Assembly: GCA_002424045.1 (NCBI GenBank)
Contig: DIPH01000017.1
Location: forward strand, 1-24,847
Reading direction: 5' to 3'
Source: Firmicutes bacterium UBA5493
GTDB taxonomy: Bacteria > Bacillota > Limnochordia > Darwinibacteriales > Darwinibacteriaceae
Length of the DNA: 24,847 nt
Shown: piece by piece, positions 1 to 8,154 of the stretch
Layout: every line of letters starts with the position of its first letter
How positions within the stretch are numbered: the first letter of the stretch is position 1
Notes under the pieces: model-generated
The model's database searches: none
The model's input: only the letters and a program-made list of their open reading frames with translations
What the model was told of the DNA's origin: nothing
Position numbers and translations under genes: made by a program

Positions 1-50
1 TTGACAATGGGGTCCATTACACTCAGTTGCGTATCGGTGGATCCATGAGG

Positions 51-87
51 GTGTAATATACACAGGTTAAGTTGGTGTATTTATACC
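51..87. promoter_or_regulatory. Putative tandem GntR-type operators upstream of the gntR operon
   Basis: Two similar near-palindromes lie in the leader of the first operon: GTGTAATATACAC at 51-63 and GGTGTATTTATACC at 74-87. Both have a GTGTA arm facing a TA(C/T)AC arm. Their centres are about 23-24 bp apart, roughly two helical turns. Operators of HutC/UTRA-type GntR regulators commonly have GT..TA..AC symmetry, so autoregulation by the adjacent GntR protein is a reasonable inference. No convincing -35/-10 pair was found around them. A separate imperfect hairpin (ATTACACTCA at 16-25 against 46-57, with one bulge) lies just upstream. Confidence 0.4.
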
Positions 88-223
88 CGGAATTATGATG
101 CGTGGAAAAAAGAAGTTAAACAGAAGGAGGATTTAGGACTATCATGTCAAATAACGATAATACAATAGTCAGGTCGTTAGGTTGTTTAGACAACCTATCA
201 ATGGAACTGGATGGAGGTCGATT

Positions 224-979
224 ATGGTAGTCACTAGGAACAGTCCGCTCCCTTTGTATCATCAAATAAAAGAGTATGTCCTAGACAAAATTGAGTCTCG
301 AGAGTGGAAAACCGGGCAAGCGATCCCCTCTGAAGTGGAACTTTCAAGCCTATTCAACGTTAGCCGAGCAACTGTCCGCCAAGCACTGCTTGAATTGGTC
401 AATGCTGGATATCTTCATCGAATGCAGGGTATAGGCACAGTGGTCACAGAACCGAAAGTTGAGCCCATTGCTGCTCTAACAAGTTATTCCGAGAATATGA
501 GATCATGTGGAATAGTACCTGGCTATAAGACTTTGGACCTAAAGTGGGTACGAGAGACGGATGGCATACCACACCAGATAGTTGGCAAAAGTCAGAGCTC
601 CGATTTGTTTCTAAGCATTCGTCGTATTCTTCTTGCAAATGGAGAACCTCTATCCCTACAACAGACTTTCATTCCAAAGTGGGTAGTGGAAGGAAATGAG
701 GATCTTTTTACTAAGGAGAGGCTGGATACAGAGTCTCTTTATGGCTTATTAAAGAACAAGTGTGGAGTTTCATTGTTTCGCGCTAGTGAGTCCCTGCACG
801 CGGCAATGGCGTCTCCTGAAGAGGCAGACTTATTGGGTCTATCGGGGCCTTGTCCTGTATTGGTTATCCAACGACATACCTATGATCGTATGGAACAACT
901 GGTAGAATATGTGAGCATGGTTTTCCGGGCCGACAGATACAGTTACAAAATCTCATTGTTTAGTAGTGAATCTAGGTGA
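224..979 (+). CDS. GntR family transcriptional regulator (HutC/UTRA subfamily)
   Basis: A DNA-binding repressor of 251 residues that most likely senses a sugar or sugar phosphate and controls the operon it heads. Residues 9-75 form the GntR winged helix (LYHQIKEYV, GQAIPSE, SRATVRQALLELV, then the GIGTVV wing). The remaining C-terminal part matches the UTRA effector-binding fold typical of HutC-type regulators. The start at 224 is chosen because GGAGG (213-217) sits six bases before this ATG. The longer TTG start at 182 has no ribosome-binding site. The deacetylase-like gene follows after 25 bp and the whole series to 8079 is co-oriented with short gaps. Family assignment is firm; the effector is unknown. 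Confidence 0.9.
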   Translation: MVVTRNSPLPLYHQIKEYVLDKIESREWKTGQAIPSEVELSSLFNVSRATVRQALLELVNAGYLHRMQGIGTVVTEPKVEPIAALTSYSENMRSCGIVPGYKTLDLKWVRETDGIPHQIVGKSQSSDLFLSIRRILLANGEPLSLQQTFIPKWVVEGNEDLFTKERLDTESLYGLLKNKCGVSLFRASESLHAAMASPEEADLLGLSGPCPVLVIQRHTYDRMEQLVEYVSMVFRADRYSYKISLFSSESR

Positions 980-1004
980 TCCACTTTTGTTATTGGAGGT
1001 TTCG

Positions 1005-2534
1005 ATGGTGAACATAGAAGTAGGAGTATACAGCGGCACTGGTTATCCTGATGGGTGGCTAAGGATCTGCGAGCAAGAGAAGATGCCACACAAAGTGACT
1101 GATAAGCCTGATTCCCCAGTTATCGTATTCGAGAAGGAGACTCCCGAGTGGCTTGCAGACTACTTATCAGAAGGCGGGGTTGCGGTAATTACCGAGGCAG
1201 TACCGGCATCCTTGCCTTTTGACTCGCAGTATTTTGGTGAAGGCTTAACGACTGAGCTTTTTTTTCAGGGCATTCAAGGGGTTGCATATGCCCCAGCCAT
1301 GGGCAGCATCTTTAGGGGGAATGGGTACGGTTGCTTTCGATTGCACGAAAAACGAATAGCCAAAAACGGAATCTCTAACGGGGAGTTCCCGGTATTTCTC
1401 CGCAAGAATGTTGGTAGAGGGTGCTGTTTTTATACAGGCTTGCCACTGACCAAATTGTTGATGTGCATGGGCGACACTCTTCGTTGTTTCTCCCCTTATA
1501 CTGTCGTTACCGAAAGGGTTTCCGCAATTGATAAATCGCTTATAGCTTGGGTTTTGGTTGAAGTATTGAAAAAGGCCTTTTGGGCTGCAGGACTGCCATA
1601 TGTACGTCTTTGGTATTATCCAAATGGAGAGCCGACGATGTTTGCCTTTCGCGTCGATGTCGACGGAGTTTATGGAACTCATCTTACCGCTATAGCGCGA
1701 ACTGCCGAAGAATACAAGATGCCCATTTCCTTTTTCGTTAATAGAAGTTTGTGTCAAGGCGATGAGAGTTTTATTAAGGCCATTAGTGATTTCCATGAGA
1801 TTGGTAATCATGGCGATGTCCATAATCTACATGATTCACTGGAGGACAATATATCTAACATACAACAATGCTCCGAATGGATGCGAGCGGAAGGTATCTC
1901 AAGCGGTCCATGGTTTGTTGCACCCCGGGGAATGTGGAATTGGAGTCTCCATCAGGCGTTGGAGGCCTTGGGGTATGAATATTCGTCCGATTTTGGACTA
2001 GAGTTTGATGGTTTGCCGTTCTTTCCGCGAATAAACAACAGGCGTTCCTCTGTACTCCAAATCCCTATTCATCCCTACTCGGTAGAACGGGCTTTTGCAT
2101 GGTCTAGGGAAGAAGACGCCCCAGAGCCTACCAGTGAGACTGTAGCTGACTACTTCAAGAAGGTAGTCCGTGATAGATTGAAAAACAATTTGCCTGCGTT
2201 TTTTTATGGTCATCCCCAGTACCTAGGAACAATGGCTCACGAAGTGTTACCTGAGTTGATGGCAGCAGTGACCAGTTTGGATATTAAAACCACGACATTG
2301 ACTCGTTTTGCTCGGTGGTGGCTTAAGCGCGACGCAACTAGATATAGTGTTACTTGGGATGAAGAAAACCGCCAGCTCGTGGTAGATGGAACACTACCAG
2401 GGTCCGTTTACCTTAATGTTCTCACAGAACAACTAGATTTGACGGTTGAGGGAATTGCTGAGCGTCAAGTAATGTTCACTAAGGCCGACGCTGCAAACGA
2501 GTATCGATATCTGAGGGGAGGGATTGATCAGTAG
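1005..2534 (+). CDS. Polysaccharide deacetylase (NodB/CE4)-like protein with amidotransferase-like N-terminal region
   Basis: A 509-residue protein. The middle contains a NodB-homology domain: D218 and D220 in RVDVDG (equivalent to the catalytic/metal Asp pair), H269 and H273 in HGDVH (the metal-binding HxxxH motif), PRG at 307-309 and a late histidine (H403, HPQYLG). Residues 1-210 resemble class I glutamine-amidotransferase/ThuA-like folds, with short beta strands and a GRGCCFYTGLPL segment, but no obvious catalytic Cys/His pair. Residues 440-509 may be a small beta domain. There is no signal peptide, so it should act in the cytoplasm, unlike most CE4 enzymes. The start at 1005 follows GGAGGT (995-1000). 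It lies between the regulator and the transporter genes, so its substrate is probably the imported compound or a phosphorylated form of it. The CE4 call is sound; exact activity is unknown. Confidence 0.75.
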   Translation: MVNIEVGVYSGTGYPDGWLRICEQEKMPHKVTDKPDSPVIVFEKETPEWLADYLSEGGVAVITEAVPASLPFDSQYFGEGLTTELFFQGIQGVAYAPAMGSIFRGNGYGCFRLHEKRIAKNGISNGEFPVFLRKNVGRGCCFYTGLPLTKLLMCMGDTLRCFSPYTVVTERVSAIDKSLIAWVLVEVLKKAFWAAGLPYVRLWYYPNGEPTMFAFRVDVDGVYGTHLTAIARTAEEYKMPISFFVNRSLCQGDESFIKAISDFHEIGNHGDVHNLHDSLEDNISNIQQCSEWMRAEGISSGPWFVAPRGMWNWSLHQALEALGYEYSSDFGLEFDGLPFFPRINNRRSSVLQIPIHPYSVERAFAWSREEDAPEPTSETVADYFKKVVRDRLKNNLPAFFYGHPQYLGTMAHEVLPELMAAVTSLDIKTTTLTRFARWWLKRDATRYSVTWDEENRQLVVDGTLPGSVYLNVLTEQLDLTVEGIAERQVMFTKADAANEYRYLRGGIDQ

Positions 2535-2585
2535 AAAGTTGTCGGATGTAGCAAAACACAAATATATCAAGGAGGTAAACCAGTT

Positions 2586-3695
2586 ATGAGAAAGAGTCTT
2601 ATATTAGTACTTGGGATTATGCTGCTGCTGTCAAGTAACGCGATCATGGCCAAAGAATACGTTCGGTGCCCTGACCCGTTGCCCGCGCCAGATGTAATAA
2701 CTACATTTGGCCCCGATGGAGAACCAGCTACTTGGTACACAGAGCTAGAATTGACACCTGAAGAGGTCGAGCAAGTTAGAGGTCTTAACTTGAAGGCAGC
2801 CTATGAGTTGGTGTCAGAGAGCGAATGGAGTCGGGCTAACCTACGCGGGTTTCAAGATGCATGCGAAATGCTAAACATTACTATGGTTGGGGTCGCTAGT
2901 TCCGAACTCGACCCTATTCGGCAAAAGGCAAACATGGAGACTTTTATGGGGTTAGACCCAGACTTTATTACTTGTCAGCCCCAAGACTTACATCTGGCAG
3001 CATCTACTTTTGATCCCTTAGTTGAGAAAGGCATTGGCTTGGTATTTTTGAGCAACATTCCTACAGGTTATGAGCCTGGTGTACACTATGTAGCTGGTCT
3101 GACTGACTCACTCTATGACATGGGCAGAGACGCAGCGGACCTTATAGCCGAAGCTATAGGTGGCGAAGGAAAAATTCTAACCATAACAGTGGCTGGAGTT
3201 AATTACGTGTGCAATACTAGGGACGCTGCCTTTAGGGAGACCATCGAATCGAAATATCCAAATATCGAGATTGTTGCAGATGGTGGTTTCCAGGCTATGA
3301 GTGAAGCCGGTCCACAGGCTTCGGGTCTGGTTACACGATATCCAGATGTCAAGGGTATTTATGTGTCGTTCTCCAATCCAGCTGTTGATGTATTGGAAGC
3401 AGTAAAGGGACTTGGCAGAACAGATATCAAGATTATTACGATGGATCTTGATAGTGTTTCAGCTCTTGATATGGCCCAGGGTGGGAACGTCTATGGTTTC
3501 GCGATTGACTTGGCGTACTCCATGGGATTCGGCCGTGCTTTGTTGGGTGCTTACCATGCAATAGAAAAACCCGCACCGAAATATGTGACTTCGCCATCGT
3601 TTGTGGTGACTAGGGATAATCTCGAAGAAGGTTGGCTACGGTCATTTGGAGTCGAGTTGCCGGCCGACTTGAAAGCGGCCCTGCAGCACAACTAG
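2586..3695 (+). CDS. Sugar ABC transporter substrate-binding protein (RbsB-like, periplasmic-binding fold I)
   Basis: A 369-residue secreted binding protein of the CUT2 type (peripla_BP_4 fold). Residues 1-22 are a signal peptide (MRKS, then a Leu-rich core ending SSNAIMA). There is no cysteine at the cleavage site, so it is not a lipoprotein. Fold hallmarks are LKAAYEL followed by helix 1, DPDFITCQPQDL, GIGLVFLSNIP, GEGKILTITVAGVNYVCNTRD, the DVKGIYVSFSNPAVD hinge and IITMDLD. GGAGG at 2571-2575 precedes the ATG. The ATPase and permease genes follow directly, separated by a perfect hairpin. It probably binds a monosaccharide or small glycoside; specificity cannot be read from sequence. Confidence 0.9.
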   Translation: MRKSLILVLGIMLLLSSNAIMAKEYVRCPDPLPAPDVITTFGPDGEPATWYTELELTPEEVEQVRGLNLKAAYELVSESEWSRANLRGFQDACEMLNITMVGVASSELDPIRQKANMETFMGLDPDFITCQPQDLHLAASTFDPLVEKGIGLVFLSNIPTGYEPGVHYVAGLTDSLYDMGRDAADLIAEAIGGEGKILTITVAGVNYVCNTRDAAFRETIESKYPNIEIVADGGFQAMSEAGPQASGLVTRYPDVKGIYVSFSNPAVDVLEAVKGLGRTDIKIITMDLDSVSALDMAQGGNVYGFAIDLAYSMGFGRALLGAYHAIEKPAPKYVTSPSFVVTRDNLEEGWLRSFGVELPADLKAALQHN

Positions 3696-3710
3696 GGTTT
3701 AGCTTAGGGG

Positions 3711-3737
3711 GAGTGGGAAGCACTTTGCTTCCCACTC
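3711..3737 (+). promoter_or_regulatory. Intercistronic hairpin between binding-protein and ATPase genes
   Basis: Positions 3711-3722 (GAGTGGGAAGCA) and 3726-3737 form a perfect 12 bp stem with a three-base loop. No run of T follows, so it is not a classical intrinsic terminator. The location between the solute-binding-protein stop and the ATPase start fits a 3' mRNA stabiliser or partial attenuator that raises binding-protein levels relative to the membrane subunits. The function is inferred. Confidence 0.7.
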
Positions 3738-3780
3738 TACGATGAAGTCGCCTGTTTCGAGTACAATATGGGGGGGTTCC

Positions 3781-5292
3781 ATGCAAACATATGCTGTAGA
3801 AACGGATAGCATTTCCATAAACTTTGGCGCAGTCCAGGCTCTTAAGGATGTTGAGTTCAAATTGAAGGCTGGAGAGATCCGAGGGCTCGTGGGAAAGAAT
3901 GGTGCTGGTAAGAGCACTTTGGTTAAGGTTCTAAATGGCATCCATCACCAAAAGGCTGGCTCACTTAGGATTTTCGGTAACGAGATCACCAAAGCGACAC
4001 CTCCAGAGGTAAGGAGACAGTTTCTTAGCATGATCTATCAAGAATTCAGCCTAATTCCCGAAATGACAGTTATAGAGAATGTGTTTTTGAATGTTGAGCC
4101 CATGAAAGGGCCCCTTGTTGACGACAAAACGACTTATGGGCTTGTTAAGAATTTTTTCGATAGTATGGAAGTTGATATAGAACCGCATGAAAAGGTTAAG
4201 AACCTGAATACCTCTGACATGCAGTTCGTGGAGATTTCAAAGGCGGTACTGCAGAACAAGCGGATCCTGCTTATGGATGAGCCGACAGCGGCGTTAGAGG
4301 CAGATCAGACAGACAAACTCTTTAGGTTGATTCGGAAACTGAAAGACAGGGGCATTAGTATTGTCCTGATCACCCATCACTTGCACCACATTATGCAGCT
4401 GTGCGATAGTGTTACAGTATTGAGGGATGGACAAGTAGTCTTGGATGAACAAACAGAAAACATCGACCTTCAGGATGTTATTTATCACATGCTTGGAGAC
4501 AAAGGTTTTTCAGAGCGCCGACGTAAGTTCAAGGCGATAGAGAGCAAAAAACCGCTCCTTGTTATGCAAGATGTGCGTTCTAAGAACAGTCGGTATCCGA
4601 TATCACTGGAACTTTACTCAGGCGAAGTCTTGGGTCTTGCAGGCTTAAAGGGAAGTGGGCGTACTGAAATTCTGAACACCTTGTTTGGTATCGATCCTGC
4701 TTTGAGTGGTTCCATTACTCTTAATGGCCGGGAAGTGATTCTGACCAACCCGAACGAGGCATATTCCAGTGGCTTATCATTAATTCCGGAGAATCGCCAC
4801 ACCCAGGGATTGAGCTTGATGCACTCAGTATATTTCAATACGATTCTGCCAATTTTGGATCGCCTGGGTCAAACGTTCGTAGACGATCGCCAGGGTAAAA
4901 GTCTTACCAATCATTTCGTGGAGAGGTTAAACATCCGAACGGATGACATCCTTGCGAGCGTGTCCAATCTTTCTGGGGGGAATCAGCAAAAAGTTGTTAT
5001 CGCAAAATCGCTCGCAAATGAGCCGAAAGTCATGCTCATGGATGACCCAACCTATGGTGTAGACATTCATGCAAAGTCAGAAATTATGAACATTATTGAT
5101 GAATTTACGTCTCAAGGAAACGGTGTAATTCTTGTTTCCTCGGACCTTAAAGAGCTTCTTCAGAATTGCGACCGTATCTTGATAGTTAAGGAGCAGAGGA
5201 TTGTGCAGGAGATACGAGATGTCTTAGCAACCGATGTCACTGAAGAAGAGTTGGAGAATCTGATTCAGCAGCAGAGAGAGGAGGAGCGATAG
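3781..5292 (+). CDS. Sugar ABC transporter ATP-binding protein with two NBDs (RbsA/MglA-like)
   Basis: A 503-residue tandem ATPase that powers the CUT2 importer. NBD1 has a canonical Walker A (GKNGAGKST, from about residue 38) and Walker B (ILLMDEPTAAL), but its signature loop reads LNTSDMQF instead of the usual LSVGQQQ. NBD2 has the degenerate Walker A typical of RbsA (GLKGSGRTEIL), a canonical LSGGNQQKVVIAKSL signature, and MDDPTYGVD where Asp replaces the usual Walker B Glu. The intact NBD1 Walker A and NBD2 signature would together form one working ATP site. The start at 3781 follows a run of G (3770-3776). An alternative ATG at 3742 has no ribosome-binding site. The stop codon overlaps the permease start by one base. 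Confidence 0.93.
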   Translation: MQTYAVETDSISINFGAVQALKDVEFKLKAGEIRGLVGKNGAGKSTLVKVLNGIHHQKAGSLRIFGNEITKATPPEVRRQFLSMIYQEFSLIPEMTVIENVFLNVEPMKGPLVDDKTTYGLVKNFFDSMEVDIEPHEKVKNLNTSDMQFVEISKAVLQNKRILLMDEPTAALEADQTDKLFRLIRKLKDRGISIVLITHHLHHIMQLCDSVTVLRDGQVVLDEQTENIDLQDVIYHMLGDKGFSERRRKFKAIESKKPLLVMQDVRSKNSRYPISLELYSGEVLGLAGLKGSGRTEILNTLFGIDPALSGSITLNGREVILTNPNEAYSSGLSLIPENRHTQGLSLMHSVYFNTILPILDRLGQTFVDDRQGKSLTNHFVERLNIRTDDILASVSNLSGGNQQKVVIAKSLANEPKVMLMDDPTYGVDIHAKSEIMNIIDEFTSQGNGVILVSSDLKELLQNCDRILIVKEQRIVQEIRDVLATDVTEEELENLIQQQREEER

Positions 5293-6287
5293 TGAAGCTT
5301 GAGATTAGTGAACATCATCGCGAAAGGCTCGGAGAAATGGTGTCGCGACTTCCGTTCCGTAACGTTCGGAATGTGATGGTTTATATCGCTTTTGTTGTGT
5401 TATTCATTGTGTTTGCAATAACTTTGAAGGACGTCGGAAGTGGCTTTGCCAGCCTAGGAAACCTTATGAACATTCTTAGGCAGACATCTCTCATAGCCAT
5501 TATGGCTGTGGGCATGACATTTGTGCTAGGTGCTGGTCAGATCGATCTTTCTGTAGGCTCTGTGGTAGGCGTCGTGTCGCTCGTTACAGCAATCGTCGTG
5601 CGCGATTACGGAATTCTTGCGGGAGTACTGGCAGGATTGGGCGTTGGGGCATTGGCTGGCACCTTGAACGGTCTGCTCATTTCTCGAGTTCGGCTCCCAG
5701 CCTTTTTGGCTACCTTGGGTACGCAAATTATTTTCGCAGGTATCTCTCGGACAATGACCAACCTTCGTTCCATCCCGATTACGAACAGCACGTATCGCTT
5801 CTTTTTTGGCGGCGGATCTATTGGACCAATACCGATCTTGTTTGTGTGGACGATCGTCATTACCATCATCGGCCACCTCGCTTTAGCAAAAGGAAAATAC
5901 GGGCGCCGCGTCATCGCAACTGGAGGCCATCCAAAAGCAGCCTTTTACTCTGGCATAAATGTGAATAAGATTCGATTCCAAGTTATGTTAGTCAGTGGCT
6001 TGCTGGCTGCTGTGGCAGGAATTCTTTGGGCAGGGCGGTTTGGTGGTGGCCGCTACTCGCTTGGTGAAGGGGAGGAGCTCTCGGCAATTGCCGCCGCGGT
6101 CTTGGGCGGGACCAGCATCGCTGGAGGAAAAGCAACGGTTTTAGGGGCGGTTATAGGGGCTATAATGATCGGTATGATCAATAATGCGCTCATCCTCTAT
6201 GGGCTAGATGTCTATCAACAGATGATCATCCGTGGAATAGTCATAATTCTAGCTGTTGCAAGTACTTCAAGTAAGAGTGATCACTAG
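5292..6287 (+). CDS. Sugar ABC transporter permease (RbsC-like)
   Basis: A 331-residue inner-membrane subunit of the CUT2 transporter (BPD_transp_2 family) with multiple hydrophobic segments. The family hallmark GAGQIDLSVGSVVG is present after the second or third membrane helix. A cytoplasmic loop near residues 205-230 (YGRRVIATGGHPKAAFYSGI) resembles the ATPase-contact region, and LGGTSIAGGKATVLGAVIGA lies near the C-terminus. The GTG start at 5292 overlaps the ATPase stop by one base and is preceded by a GAGAGAGGAG ribosome-binding site, so the two genes are translationally coupled. The length is usual for RbsC. Confidence 0.93.
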   Translation: MKLEISEHHRERLGEMVSRLPFRNVRNVMVYIAFVVLFIVFAITLKDVGSGFASLGNLMNILRQTSLIAIMAVGMTFVLGAGQIDLSVGSVVGVVSLVTAIVVRDYGILAGVLAGLGVGALAGTLNGLLISRVRLPAFLATLGTQIIFAGISRTMTNLRSIPITNSTYRFFFGGGSIGPIPILFVWTIVITIIGHLALAKGKYGRRVIATGGHPKAAFYSGINVNKIRFQVMLVSGLLAAVAGILWAGRFGGGRYSLGEGEELSAIAAAVLGGTSIAGGKATVLGAVIGAIMIGMINNALILYGLDVYQQMIIRGIVIILAVASTSSKSDH

Positions 6288-6319
6288 GTTCGCTTTTTTC
6301 TCTAGAGAGGGTGTAGTTT

Positions 6320-7225
6320 TTGTTTGATATCGTCGGAGTTGGTGACTCTAGCGTTGATCTCGCGATAGCGGTGGACCGTATCGCGACGCATGATGAAAAA
6401 GTACGTGGCCGTCTTGAAGGGAAGTTCCCAGGCGGAATCATTGCTAACTTTTGCTGCGCTGCTGCGCGTTTCGGAGCTAGGACTGGGATCATTACTGCAG
6501 TAGGAGACGATGAATTTGGAGAGCTGTCTATAGGCGATCTTAAGAAGTTTGGTGTTGACCTTAGCTGCACCGTTGTTAAAAGCGGTGTTGAGACTTATTT
6601 CTGTGTGATTTATCTAGATGACAGTGGCGAAAAGGCACTTACTATAGTGGAGACAGATGCGCTCATGCCGGCAGTACAAGACATTAGTTTTGACTACCTG
6701 AAAAGAGCCCGCTTCATTCACATGAATTCATTGGATCTAGATCTCGCTAGGTTTATAGTCTCCAACTCTAGTGATTTACCTGGACAGCTATCAATAGACG
6801 TAGAACCGACAGCGGCGGGAGGAGGATTGGAAGATTGGAGCCAGATATTGGAGAAAATGGACATTGTTTTCATCAATGAACAGGCGATCAGACAGTTTCT
6901 TTCTGACGATCTGTTCTCATCCGGTAGAGAGTTGGTAAGACTAGGGCCAGAAATAGTTGCTGTAACCTGTGGTGCTCAGGGAGTACATGTCTTTACTAGA
7001 GAAGAATCTTTTCGAGTAGCTGGACATTCCGTGCCTGTCAAAGATACTACTGGCGCGGGAGATTGCTTCAATGCAATATTTCTTAGTTGCTTATCGAGGG
7101 GTTTTGATCTGCGAAGGGCAACCGAATATGCCAATGCTGCCGCTGCGATCTCAGTTGGAAGTGTAGGGGCCCGGAGCGGTCTGCCAACGGAGCAACAGGT
7201 CAGCGCCTTTCTGGCTCGAGTATGA
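6320..7225 (+). CDS. PfkB family carbohydrate kinase
   Basis: A 301-residue cytoplasmic sugar or nucleoside kinase of the ribokinase/PfkB family. The N-terminus carries the substrate-binding GD.S.D pattern (VGVGDSSVD) and the GGIIANFCCAAARFGA segment that matches the family's first signature. The second signature, DTTGAGDCFNAIF, starts at D242, and D248 is the expected catalytic base. The start is a TTG at 6320 preceded by GAGAGGGTG; an in-frame TAG at 6314-6316 rules out any longer start. It follows the permease by 32 bp and probably phosphorylates the imported sugar or its deacylated product. The exact substrate is not determinable. Confidence 0.88.
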   Translation: MFDIVGVGDSSVDLAIAVDRIATHDEKVRGRLEGKFPGGIIANFCCAAARFGARTGIITAVGDDEFGELSIGDLKKFGVDLSCTVVKSGVETYFCVIYLDDSGEKALTIVETDALMPAVQDISFDYLKRARFIHMNSLDLDLARFIVSNSSDLPGQLSIDVEPTAAGGGLEDWSQILEKMDIVFINEQAIRQFLSDDLFSSGRELVRLGPEIVAVTCGAQGVHVFTREESFRVAGHSVPVKDTTGAGDCFNAIFLSCLSRGFDLRRATEYANAAAAISVGSVGARSGLPTEQQVSAFLARV

Positions 7226-7245
7226 TATAGAAGGATGTGACGATT

Positions 7246-8079
7246 GTGAGAGTATTACCCCTTAAAGAAAACGCGCTCTCGGAGATTTTCGGGCGAAAAA
7301 AACCGCTAGTCGGTACAGTCCATTGTTTGCCGTTTCCAGGCGCTCCGCGTTACCAAAATGAGAGTGTAGACATGATTGTTGAACATGCACTAGCTGAGGC
7401 AGAGAAGTATGCACTCGGAGGAATGGACGGAATCATTGTGGAAAACGGATGGGATATTCCCTATCTGAAGTTGGGCGAAATAGGACCGGAGACGGTCTCG
7501 ATGTTGACGACAATTGCCAACGCCATTCGGGATGCAGTCGACCTCCCTCTGGGAATAGTCGTTAATGCAAATGCGGATGTTGCAGCCATGGCTGTTGCCA
7601 AAGCAACAAATGCTTCCTTTATTCGAGCAAATCAATGGGCGAATGCATATATTGCCAACGCAGGGTTTGTTCAAGGCACCGCAGCAGAAGTGATGCGGTA
7701 CAGGCGAAACATAGGTGCTGAGTCGGTGAAGATCTTTGCAGATGCTCATGTCAAGCATGGCGCTCATGCCATCGTTGGTGATAGAGCGGTCGAAGACTTG
7801 GCAACCGACATCGAATTTTTTGATGCAGATGTAGTTATTGCTACTGGTACACGGACAGGTGAAGCGACACCTGTGGAAGAGATTCTAAGCGTTAAACGCG
7901 GGACTGGTTTACCTGTCATTGTTGGTAGCGGACTGAACGCCGGTAACGCTGGAGAGTTGCTGAGTGTTGCAGACGGTGCAATTATTGCTAGTGGTTTAAA
8001 GGAAGATGGCAAGTGGTGGAACCCTGTATCGCTGGATAGAGTGAAAGCTCTGGTTTCGGTGGTTAACAGGATTCGTTGA
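7246..8079 (+). CDS. BtpA/SgcQ family TIM-barrel protein
   Basis: A protein of about 277 residues matching the BtpA/SgcQ family. Family signatures are LVGTVHCLPFPGAPRY near the N-terminus, GGMDGIIVENGWDIPY, LPLGIVVNANADVAAMAVA, IRANQWANAY, and a C-terminal barrel part with VVIATGTRTGEATPVEEI and VIVGSGLNAGNAGEL. Known members were linked to photosystem I biogenesis in cyanobacteria (BtpA) or to a cryptic sugar operon in E. coli (SgcQ), and their chemistry is uncertain. Its position directly after a PfkB kinase suggests that it acts on a sugar phosphate. GTG at 7246 is preferred because AAGGA (7231-7235) is ten bases upstream. GTG at 7237 is possible but too close to that site. Confidence 0.85.
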   Translation: MRVLPLKENALSEIFGRKKPLVGTVHCLPFPGAPRYQNESVDMIVEHALAEAEKYALGGMDGIIVENGWDIPYLKLGEIGPETVSMLTTIANAIRDAVDLPLGIVVNANADVAAMAVAKATNASFIRANQWANAYIANAGFVQGTAAEVMRYRRNIGAESVKIFADAHVKHGAHAIVGDRAVEDLATDIEFFDADVVIATGTRTGEATPVEEILSVKRGTGLPVIVGSGLNAGNAGELLSVADGAIIASGLKEDGKWWNPVSLDRVKALVSVVNRIR

Positions 8080-8108
8080 TGCTGTTCTTGTTGTTTTTCG
8101 GTGTCATG

Positions 8109-8136
8109 GATGGCTCTTAGATTAATAGGAGCCATC
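8109..8136 (+). other. Small intergenic hairpin
   Basis: GATGGCTC (8109-8116) and GAGCCATC (8129-8136) form an eight-bp stem with a 12-base loop, between the BtpA stop and the next ribosome-binding site. Only two T residues follow, so termination is doubtful. Confidence 0.3.
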
Positions 8137-8154
8137 TTAAACTGGAGGGAGAAA

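Noticed and set aside
144..230. A 28-codon frame (MSNNDNTIVRS...) overlapping the start of the GntR gene
   Set aside because: GGAGG (126-130) is 13 bases from its ATG, which is too far, the product matches nothing I recognise, and the GntR gene has its own well-placed site. A leader peptide cannot be excluded but is not supported.
5526..5914. Two long minus-strand frames opposite the RbsC-like permease
   Set aside because: They are codon shadows of a clear membrane-protein gene, with biased, low-complexity composition and no start signals.
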